From Clostridia bacterium (GTDB taxonomy: Bacteria; Bacillota_A; Clostridia; Christensenellales; CAG-138), in contig JAFZJT010000068.1 of NCBI GenBank assembly GCA_017553815.1, positions 1 to 7,113 on the forward strand: a DNA stretch of 7,113 bases, read 5' to 3'. Both the position numbers and the translations under genes were made by a program. The notes under the pieces were generated by a model. The model worked only from the letters and a program-made list of their open reading frames with translations. It ran no database searches and had not been told where the DNA came from. Positions 1 through 7,053 of the stretch are shown here, piece by piece (positions within the stretch are counted from its first letter, which is position 1; each line of letters opens with the position of its first letter).

Positions 1-767
1 CCTGTGAAGACCTCGGTGAGCGGAAGAAGCTCCAATTCGCTCTCGTTTTCGATTATCGCTTCGCAGGCCTCGAGGTTTGCGCGGAAGCCGCATTCGGGGC
101 AGAACACGACGGAGTCCTCACCGATGGCGGTCAGGAGCATGAATTCATGGCTGACCTTGCCGCCCATCATGCCGCTGTCGGACTTGACAGCGATGACCTC
201 GGGCAGACCGCAGCGCGCGTAAATGCGCTCATAGGCGCGGTAGGCGCGCTCGTAGTACGCTTCAAGATCCTCCTGCGAGGTGTGAAAGGAATACGCATCC
301 TTCATCGTGAACTCGCGAACACGGATAAGGCCGCCCCTCGCGCGTGGCTCGTCGCGGAACTTGGTCTGTATCTGGTAAATCATGAACGGGTATTTCTGAT
401 AGGTTCCCGCCACATTGTTTGCGAGCTGAACCGCCGCTTCCTCGTGGGTCATGCCGAGCACCATGTCGGCTCCGCTCCTGTCCTTAAAGCGAAGAAGCTC
501 CCTGCCGATGGACTCGAACCTGCCCGAGGACTGCCAGAGCGTTGCGGGCATTACGACCGGGAAGAGCACCTCCTGACCTTCGATTAAGTCCATCTCCTCG
601 CGGAGTATCTGCTCTATTTTATTCTGGATGCGCTTTGCGGGCGCGAACAGCGAGTAGATGCCGTTGCCGACCTGCTTCATATAGCCGCCGCGCGTCATAA
701 GATTCTGGCTCTCGATATCGTATGCGCGCTCCTTAAACCTTTCGCCGAGTAAATTGCGAACCTTCAT
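1..767 (-). CDS. proS: Prolyl-tRNA synthetase, N-terminal part (runs off the left edge)
   Basis: Class II aminoacyl-tRNA synthetase that charges tRNA-Pro with proline in the cytosol. I translated the minus strand from the ATG at 767-765; 255 complete codons are visible and no stop occurs before the window edge, so the C-terminal part of the gene is missing. The N-terminus (MKVRNLLGERFKERAYD) is followed by SQNLMTRGGYMKQVGNGIYS at about 20-39, typical of the bacterial-type enzyme. The TxE loop GMTHEE lies at about 105-110. Class II motif 2 lies at about 138-162, where FRDEPRARGGLIRVREF leads into the MKDAYSFH block. SDSGMMGGKVSHEF at about 196-209 and a CPEC pair at about 223-226 lead into the editing insertion domain (INS) of bacterial ProRS, which is cut by the edge. 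The ribosome binding site is weak (GGGGGAT about 9 nt upstream). The gene lies 40 nt beyond the groEL terminator with no good promoter of its own, so read-through is possible. Family assignment is confident. Confidence 0.95.
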   Translation of the reverse strand, partial: MKVRNLLGERFKERAYDIESQNLMTRGGYMKQVGNGIYSLFAPAKRIQNKIEQILREEMDLIEGQEVLFPVVMPATLWQSSGRFESIGRELLRFKDRSGADMVLGMTHEEAAVQLANNVAGTYQKYPFMIYQIQTKFRDEPRARGGLIRVREFTMKDAYSFHTSQEDLEAYYERAYRAYERIYARCGLPEVIAVKSDSGMMGGKVSHEFMLLTAIGEDSVVFCPECGFRANLEACEAIIENESELELLPLTEVFT

Positions 768-795
768 ATTCGTTTATCCCCCGAATGAATTAGTA

Positions 796-831
796 TAAAA
801 ATCTTTAGGAGCCGCCCGTGCGGACGGCTCC
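796..831 (-). terminator. Rho-independent terminator after groEL, with a poor U-tract
   Basis: Read on the minus strand, GGAGCCG (831-825) pairs with CGGCTCC (814-808). The stem continues after one A/C mismatch with two more G-C pairs around a four-base loop (818-821). It is followed by TAAAGATTTTTATA rather than a clean T-run, because the five Ts begin six bases after the stem. It lies 31 nt beyond the groEL stop and 40 nt before the proS start. The stem is clear; how efficiently it terminates is uncertain, and read-through into proS is plausible. Confidence 0.7.
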
Positions 832-862
832 ATATATGGTGTTGATCTAAATCAGGCTTTCA

Positions 863-2816
<1,954 letters not shown>

Positions 2817-2839
2817 AACCTTTCCTCCTTGGGTGATTG

Positions 2840-2880
2840 CGTGCGTTCCAGGTTCTGAAAACAGACCCTATTCCCGCACG
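2840..2880 (-). promoter_or_regulatory. Imperfect hairpin in the groES mRNA leader
   Basis: On the minus strand the outer arms CGTGCG (2880-2875) and CGCACG (2845-2840) pair perfectly. The inner arms AGGGTCTG (2869-2862) and CAGAACCT (2857-2850) pair with one G/A mismatch around a TTTT loop. Between them lies a purine-rich internal loop, GGAAT against GGAA, which could form tandem G-A pairs. The hairpin lies between the probable transcription start (about 2899) and the ribosome binding site, where Firmicutes often carry CIRCE. The sequence does not match CIRCE. The structure is visible; a regulatory role is inferred. Confidence 0.45.
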
Positions 2881-2905
2881 ATAATTATTATTTCCTATAA
2901 CTGGT

Positions 2906-2933
2906 ATTATATTCAGCCGCGCAAATATGTCAA
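2906..2933 (-). promoter_or_regulatory. Sigma-A-type promoter of groES-groEL
   Basis: The minus strand has TTGACA (2933-2928), a 16-bp spacer and TATAAT (2911-2906): both hexamers are consensus, with a slightly short spacer. Transcription would start near 2899, giving a leader of about 80 nt. The promoter diverges from the ABC-operon promoter, with about 50 bp between the two -35 elements. Confidence 0.85.
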
Positions 2934-2984
2934 GCATGCCAAGCGGCGGTGCTAAAATATATCTGTCTTTTTAGTGAAATCGGG

Positions 2985-3013
2985 TTGAAATTAAGCTGAG
3001 ATTCCTATATAAT
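2985..3013 (+). promoter_or_regulatory. Sigma-A-type promoter of the leader peptide / ABC exporter operon
   Basis: TTGAAA (2985-2990), a 17-bp spacer and TATAAT (3008-3013). One mismatch from consensus in the -35 hexamer, perfect -10, ideal spacing. Transcription would start near 3019-3021, about 28 nt before the leader ORF. Confidence 0.85.
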
Positions 3014-3016
3014 AGC

Positions 3017-3031
3017 TCCATCATAAATGGA
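3017..3031 (+). repeat. Small inverted repeat at the transcription start
   Basis: TCCAT, five-base loop CATAA, ATGGA. The palindrome begins 4 bp after the -10 element and ends against the AAAGGAGG ribosome binding site of the leader ORF. It could be a small operator or a 5'-end hairpin of the mRNA. Five base pairs can arise by chance, so the functional call is weak. Confidence 0.3.
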
Positions 3032-3047
3032 AAGGAGGTCGCAAACC

Positions 3048-3140
3048 ATGATCAACAATATCTATCTCGCAAAAATCTTCGGCGGTGTATCCACCCCTTC
3101 CCTGCGTGCGGCCTCGCTCCGGGCTTTTGCTATAGTATAA
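3048..3140 (+). CDS. Leader peptide ORF upstream of the ABC exporter (30 aa)
   Basis: Unrecognised short ORF, most probably a regulatory leader peptide rather than a protein with its own function. AAAGGAGGT (3031-3039) stands 8 nt before the ATG, one of the best ribosome binding sites in the window, and a near-consensus promoter lies just upstream. The peptide starts MINNIYLAKIFGG, contains SLRAASLRA at 18-26 and ends FAIV before TAA (3138-3140). It is neutral to basic and moderately hydrophobic, has no convincing membrane span or signal peptide and no Cys or Trp. There is no run of one amino acid, so classical amino-acid attenuation is unlikely. The terminator stem begins 24 nt after the stop. 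Translation is very likely from the signals; the role as an attenuation sensor is inferred from position. A small functional peptide is the alternative. Confidence 0.75.
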   Translation: MINNIYLAKIFGGVSTPSLRAASLRAFAIV

Positions 3141-3164
3141 GCATAAGCACAGCTTCGATATTAC

Positions 3165-3196
3165 CGGGTCGCAGGCATACTGCGATCCGTTTTTTT
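3165..3196 (+). terminator. Intrinsic terminator between the leader ORF and the exporter genes
   Basis: CGGGTCGCAG (3165-3174), loop GCATA (3175-3179), CTGCGATCCG (3180-3189), then seven Ts (3190-3196). Ten consecutive pairs, nine Watson-Crick and one G-U, directly followed by the T-run, make this the strongest terminator in the window. It points towards, and lies upstream of, the gene pair on the same strand. It therefore would stop operon transcription unless overcome, which is the signature of an attenuator rather than of an end-of-gene terminator. Confidence 0.9.
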
Positions 3197-3198
3197 GC

Positions 3199-3239
3199 CG
3201 TTTCGCACTCCTCAATAGGCGGGATAAAGCAGCGAAACG
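3199..3239 (+). repeat. Perfect 8-bp inverted repeat after the terminator
   Basis: CGTTTCGC (3199-3206) and GCGAAACG (3232-3239) are exactly complementary and separated by 25 nt. They sit between the terminator T-run and the AAGGAAC ribosome binding site at 3243. In read-through mRNA they would form a 5' stem for the exporter message. The role is unknown; mRNA stabilisation or control of translation are possibilities. Confidence 0.4.
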
Positions 3240-3257
3240 AACAAGGAACAGCGAAAA

Positions 3258-3293
3258 ATGAAAGAATATAGGTTTTATGGAAACGAAATCTGA
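3258..3293 (+). CDS. Possible 11-codon ORF overlapping the start of the first ABC gene
   Basis: ATG at 3258, peptide MKEYRFYGNEI, TGA at 3291-3293. AAGGAA (3243-3248) lies 9 nt before its ATG, a better signal than the one for the exporter gene itself. The ORF ends 14 nt inside the exporter gene in another frame, so ribosomes finishing it could re-initiate at 3277. It may be a translational coupling device. It is short enough to be coincidence, and no homology can be claimed. Confidence 0.3.
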   Translation: MKEYRFYGNEI

Positions 3294-5178
3294 GATCAAG
3301 ACCGATACCCCGGTAAAGCTTTCCAAAGCGGAAATAAGAAAACGCAATAAGGCGAACCGCGCCCTCGCGCTCGAATTCAGCAGGGGCACGCGCGCCCACT
3401 TTCTGCTCGGCATTTTCGGCATCTTCGCCGCAATAGTTTCGGCGTACTGCATACCTCTGATCACGAGCTTCACGATAGACTACGTGCTCAGAGACTATGC
3501 TGAGCTCGACTACAGCGGCGGCATCGAGGTCGCGTCCTTTATTGAGCGAATCATCGACAGCATCGGCGGTCGAAGCTTCCTTGCGAGCCATCTCTACATA
3601 ATGGGCATCATACTCATACTGATGACCGCCGTGAATGCATTTGCAACTTATTTAAGGCGCAGTCAGGTGGCCTACGGAGCGGAGAAGCTCGCCTACAATA
3701 TGCGCACGAGGCTTTATGACCATCTTGCGAACGTGCCTTACGACTACCACAAGCATGTTTCGAGCGGCGACATAATCCAGCGCTGCACCTCTGACGTTGA
3801 CACCATCAGAAGATTCGTTCAGAATCAGCTCCTTGAAATAGTGCGTACTGTGTTCATGGTCGCGGTCGCGGGCTATATCATGTTCACGATGAATGCGACG
3901 CTCGCCGCCGTTTCGGTCATAATCATGCCGCTTCTTGCCGTTACCGCCTATTTCTACTGCAAGGGCGTTAAAAAGCATTTCGAGCTTTCGGACGAGGCCG
4001 AGGGTGCATTGAGCGCCGCCATACAGGAGAACGCCGCAGGCGTTCGCGTTGTTCGCGCATTCGGTCAGCAAAAATCGGAGCTCGATTCCTTCACCGAAAA
4101 GAATCGTGACTACCGCAAAAAGGCGATGAAGCTCAACGACCTTATGGCGTATTTCTGGGGAGTCTCGGATATGTTCGGCTATATCCAGATTGCAATAAGC
4201 CTTTGCTTCGGCGTTTATTTCGTTATAACGGGCAGGCTCTCCGTCGGCGAGATGCTCGTTTTCTCAAGCTATACCTCGATGCTCGTTTGGCCCGTGCGCC
4301 AGCTCGGAAGGATACTTGCGGATCTTGAAAAGGCGGGCGTTTCGCTCGGAAGGCTCAACGAGATTCTCGAGCACCCCGTCGAGGCCGAACCCGGGAAGGC
4401 GCTTTCGCCCGAGATAAGCGGCAATATCGAATTCAGAGGCGTAGGCTTCGGCTATGAGGACGGGCAGGACGTTTTGAAGGATATAAGCTTCACGGCACGC
4501 CCGGGCGAGACCGTTGCTATACTCGGCTCAACGGGCTCGGGCAAGTCCAGCCTCGTTCAGCTTCTTCAGAGGCTCTATACTGTGCGCGAGGGCGAGATAC
4601 TCATAGACGGAGTGAACATAAACGATATCGAGCGCCACCACCTCAGGCGCAATATCGGTATAGTGCTTCAGGAGCCCTTCCTCTATTCGAGGACCATCAT
4701 GGAAAACGTGCGCATAACGCGCCCCGACGCAAACGAGAGCGAGGTCTACGACGCTGCATCGGTCGCCGCGATACATGAGGTCATCAAAGCCTTTGAAAAG
4801 GGCTATGATACCGTCGTCGGCGAAAAAGGCGTTACGCTCTCCGGCGGGCAGAAGCAGCGTGTTGCGATAGCGCGAATGCTCATGCAGAGGGCGCCGATAA
4901 TCATACTCGACGACTCTATGAGCGCCGTTGACACCGAGACCGACGCAGCGATCCGTGATGCACTTCAATCGAGGCGCGAGGGCTGCACGACCTTCATAAT
5001 CTCGCACCGAATCACGACGCTCTGCCGCGCGAACAAGATCCTCGTTCTCGAGGGCGGCAGACTCGTTCAGCAGGGCACTCATGAGCAGCTTCTTGCCGTC
5101 GATGGGCTTTATAAGCGCATTGCGGACATACAGAACCTGCTCGAGGATGAAATGAAAAGCGAACAGGAGGCGATATAA
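3277..5178 (+). CDS. Heterodimeric ABC exporter half-transporter with degenerate ATP site (633 aa)
   Basis: One half of a type IV (B-type) ABC exporter that pumps substrate out of the cytoplasm at ATP cost; family members such as LmrC, BmrC and TM287 export drugs or lipophilic compounds. A charged N-terminal tail (1-40) precedes six predicted membrane helices at about 42-68, 103-127, 184-205, 207-227, 293-317 and 321-342, followed by the nucleotide-binding domain (about 383-620). Motifs are Walker A GSTGSGKS (417-424), Q-loop Gln465, canonical signature LSGGQ (521-525), Walker B ending in Asp545 and H-loop His577. Asp546 replaces the catalytic glutamate after Walker B, marking this as the non-hydrolysing site of a heterodimer. 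Start: ATG 3277 is the first in frame after a stop at 3259; its ribosome binding site is poor (ATAGG, 4 nt away), so translation may depend on the small ORF just upstream. The stop overlaps the next gene by 1 nt. The substrate cannot be deduced. Confidence 0.95.
   Translation: METKSEIKTDTPVKLSKAEIRKRNKANRALALEFSRGTRAHFLLGIFGIFAAIVSAYCIPLITSFTIDYVLRDYAELDYSGGIEVASFIERIIDSIGGRSFLASHLYIMGIILILMTAVNAFATYLRRSQVAYGAEKLAYNMRTRLYDHLANVPYDYHKHVSSGDIIQRCTSDVDTIRRFVQNQLLEIVRTVFMVAVAGYIMFTMNATLAAVSVIIMPLLAVTAYFYCKGVKKHFELSDEAEGALSAAIQENAAGVRVVRAFGQQKSELDSFTEKNRDYRKKAMKLNDLMAYFWGVSDMFGYIQIAISLCFGVYFVITGRLSVGEMLVFSSYTSMLVWPVRQLGRILADLEKAGVSLGRLNEILEHPVEAEPGKALSPEISGNIEFRGVGFGYEDGQDVLKDISFTARPGETVAILGSTGSGKSSLVQLLQRLYTVREGEILIDGVNINDIERHHLRRNIGIVLQEPFLYSRTIMENVRITRPDANESEVYDAASVAAIHEVIKAFEKGYDTVVGEKGVTLSGGQKQRVAIARMLMQRAPIIILDDSMSAVDTETDAAIRDALQSRREGCTTFIISHRITTLCRANKILVLEGGRLVQQGTHEQLLAVDGLYKRIADIQNLLEDEMKSEQEAI
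5165..5170 (+). promoter_or_regulatory. Ribosome binding site of the second ABC gene, within the first
   Basis: AGGAGG 7 nt before the ATG at 5178, inside the last codons of the upstream gene. With the TAATG stop/start overlap this indicates tightly coupled, near equimolar synthesis of the two subunits. Confidence 0.85.
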
Positions 5179-7037
5179 TGGAAGAACTCACCACCACCGC
5201 CCTTCAGGAAGAGGAATTCAATAAAAAGATAGATTTTAAGATATGGAAAAGGCTGCTTGCCTATGCTTTAAGGCACCGCGTTGTTTTCATTCTTATTATC
5301 GTGTTCATGCTCATAGTTGCGCTGATAGACATTATCTATCCTCAGCTTACCAGATACGCGATAGACAATATCATCGCCGAGGGCGAGAGCGGGCTAAACA
5401 AGCTCGTACCGTTCGCGCTTGTTTACATCGCGTTTGTCGTGGTTCAGGCTGTTTGCGTTATAACTTTCATTCTTCTTTGCGGCAAGCTTGAGATGGCTAT
5501 GAGCTTCGATATCCGCCATGACGCTTTCAAAAAGCTTCAAGAGCTTTCGTTCTCATACTACGACAAGACCGCAGTCGGCTATATCATGGCGCGCATGGTC
5601 GGCGATATACCGCGCCTTTCCGAAATGGTCGCTTGGAGCCTCACGGATATCTTCTGGGCGGGCGGCTACGTTATCAGCTGTATAGTTTTTCTTATGCTGA
5701 TGAACTGGAAGCTCGGGCTCTTGGTGCTCGCCGTGCTCCCCCCGCTCGCCGTGATAAGCGTTTACTTCCAGCGCAGGATACTCGCACAGCACCGCATCGT
5801 GCGCAAGCAGAATTCGCGCATCACCGGCGCATTCAACGAGGGCATCATGGGCGCTGTCACCACCAAAACGCTCGTGCGCGAGGAGCGCAACTTCGAGGAA
5901 TTCAAGAGCGAAGCGGGCACGATGAAGCGAGCCTCCGTCAAGGCCGCCGTGCTCTCGGCAATGTTCACTCCGATAGTTATGACGCTCGGCTCCGTCGCGA
6001 CAGCCGCGGCGCTTTATGCGGGCGGAAGAACGGTCATCGCGCCAACGGTTTTCGGAGTTTCGATGACTCTCGGCGTTCTCACGACCTTCATCTCGTACAC
6101 CTCCAATCTCTTCGACCCGATGCAACAGCTTGCGGGCATCTTCGCGGAGATGCAGAGCGCGCAGGCGAGCGCGGAGCGCGTTATCTCGCTTCTCGACACC
6201 CCCTGCGAAATAACCGACAGGCCCGAGGTCATCGAAAAATACGGCGATTGCTTCGACCCCAAGCGCGAGAATTGGGAGGAGCTTTTCGGCGAGGTAGAGT
6301 TCAAAAACGTTTCGTTTGCGTATAAGGGCGGCGAGCGCGTTCTCAAGGATTTCTACCTCAAGGTGAAGCAGGGCGAGACCGTTGCGCTCGTTGGCGAGAC
6401 TGGCGCGGGCAAGAGCACGATAGTCAATCTCGTTTGCAGGTTCTATGAGCCCACGAGCGGCGAGATACTCATAGACGGCAGGGATTACCGCGAAAGGAGC
6501 CAGCTTTGGCTTCAGGACAGGCTCGGCTACGTGCTCCAATCACCCCACCTTTTCAGCGGCAGCATAAAGGACAATATCCGATACGGCCGCAAAAACGCGA
6601 GCGATGAAGAGGTGATCGCGGCGGCAAAGCTCGTTCACGCGGACGAATTCATCTCCGCGCTCGAAAAGGGCTACGATACCGAAGTCGGCGAGGGCGGCGC
6701 AAGGCTCTCCACTGGTCAAAAGCAGCTCATAAGCTTCGCAAGGGTAATACTCGCGAACCCGAGGATATTCGTGCTCGACGAAGCGACCAGCTCAATCGAC
6801 ACCGAGACCGAGGCGCTTATCCAGAGCGCGATAGGCGAGGTGCTGAAGAATCGCACGAGCTTCATAGTGGCGCACAGGCTTTCGACCATTCGCTCCGCTG
6901 ATAGGATACTCGTTATCCGCGGCGGCAGGATAACCGAGAGCGGCACCCACAAGGAGCTTTTGAAGCTCCGCGGCTATTACTACAACCTCTACACGACCCA
7001 GTTCACCGAGGCAAGCACCGAAAAGCTGCTCGGTTAA
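5178..7037 (+). CDS. Heterodimeric ABC exporter half-transporter with catalytic ATP site (619 aa)
   Basis: Partner subunit of the preceding gene product, resembling LmrD, BmrD and TM288. Six membrane helices are predicted at about 34-56, 75-100, 150-173, 176-197, 258-281 and 290-312. A linker at about 340-370 carries the KYGDCF...NWEELFGEVEF segment common in this subfamily. The nucleotide-binding domain (about 371-607) has Walker A GETGAGKS (406-413), Q-loop Gln454, Walker B ending in Asp534 with the catalytic Glu535 in LDEATSS, D-loop Ser-Ile-Asp (539-541) and H-loop His566. Its signature is LSTGQ (510-514), with Thr in place of the first Gly of LSGGQ. Thus this protein supplies the catalytic Walker site, completed by the canonical signature of its partner, while its own altered signature faces the partner's degenerate site. 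The start overlaps the upstream stop (TAATG). Heterodimer formation is inferred from this complementarity and the gene order; the substrate is unknown. Confidence 0.95.
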   Translation: MEELTTTALQEEEFNKKIDFKIWKRLLAYALRHRVVFILIIVFMLIVALIDIIYPQLTRYAIDNIIAEGESGLNKLVPFALVYIAFVVVQAVCVITFILLCGKLEMAMSFDIRHDAFKKLQELSFSYYDKTAVGYIMARMVGDIPRLSEMVAWSLTDIFWAGGYVISCIVFLMLMNWKLGLLVLAVLPPLAVISVYFQRRILAQHRIVRKQNSRITGAFNEGIMGAVTTKTLVREERNFEEFKSEAGTMKRASVKAAVLSAMFTPIVMTLGSVATAAALYAGGRTVIAPTVFGVSMTLGVLTTFISYTSNLFDPMQQLAGIFAEMQSAQASAERVISLLDTPCEITDRPEVIEKYGDCFDPKRENWEELFGEVEFKNVSFAYKGGERVLKDFYLKVKQGETVALVGETGAGKSTIVNLVCRFYEPTSGEILIDGRDYRERSQLWLQDRLGYVLQSPHLFSGSIKDNIRYGRKNASDEEVIAAAKLVHADEFISALEKGYDTEVGEGGARLSTGQKQLISFARVILANPRIFVLDEATSSIDTETEALIQSAIGEVLKNRTSFIVAHRLSTIRSADRILVIRGGRITESGTHKELLKLRGYYYNLYTTQFTEASTEKLLG

Positions 7038-7053
7038 TAAAGGAAATAAAAGC

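Larger units (their letters stand above)
3020..3276 (+). promoter_or_regulatory. Putative ribosome-mediated attenuator leader of the ABC exporter operon
   Basis: The untranslated and leader region between the promoter and the first exporter gene. In order it holds a 30-codon ORF (3048-3140), a hairpin straddling its stop codon, an intrinsic terminator (3165-3196) and a post-terminator inverted repeat (3199-3239). The stop-codon hairpin pairs GCTTTTGC (3123-3130) with GCATAAGC (3141-3148), seven of eight bases, with the TAA in the loop. CCTGCG inside the ORF (3101-3106) is complementary to CGCAGG (3170-3175) in the ascending arm and loop of the terminator, so a competing antiterminator can form. 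A ribosome stalled early in the ORF would leave 3101-3106 free and could permit read-through; a ribosome covering it would favour termination. The elements are seen; the mechanism is inferred by analogy with bmrB upstream of bmrCD in Bacillus subtilis. Confidence 0.6.

Noticed and set aside
147..587. A 146-codon plus-strand ORF near the left edge
   Set aside because: It lies opposite proS, whose minus-strand translation carries the class II synthetase motif 2 and other family hallmarks throughout this stretch.
2928..2955. Degenerate CIRCE operator: CGGTGCTAA (2947-2955) matches seven of nine bases of the right half-site
   Set aside because: The partner half (around CAAGCATGC) matches only about four of nine bases, the spacing is wrong, and the position is upstream of the groES -35 element rather than between promoter and gene.
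3048..3140. Classical amino-acid attenuation (trp/his type) in the leader ORF
   Set aside because: There is no run of codons for one amino acid and no Trp or His codon. The downstream genes are an exporter pair, not a biosynthetic pathway.
3020..3276. T-box or metabolite riboswitch in the exporter leader
   Set aside because: No T-box consensus sequence or recognisable aptamer core was found, and most of the leader is occupied by the translated ORF and a simple terminator.
3021..3591. Two long minus-strand ORFs (3021-3473 and 3130-3591)
   Set aside because: They run antisense through the leader, terminator and start of the exporter gene, have no recognisable domain or ribosome binding site, and look like shadows of the GC-rich coding strand.
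5553..6539. A 328-codon minus-strand ORF opposite the second exporter gene
   Set aside because: It is antisense to a clearly conserved ABC protein, rich in Glu, Ala, Arg and His as expected of a shadow frame, and has no recognisable domain.
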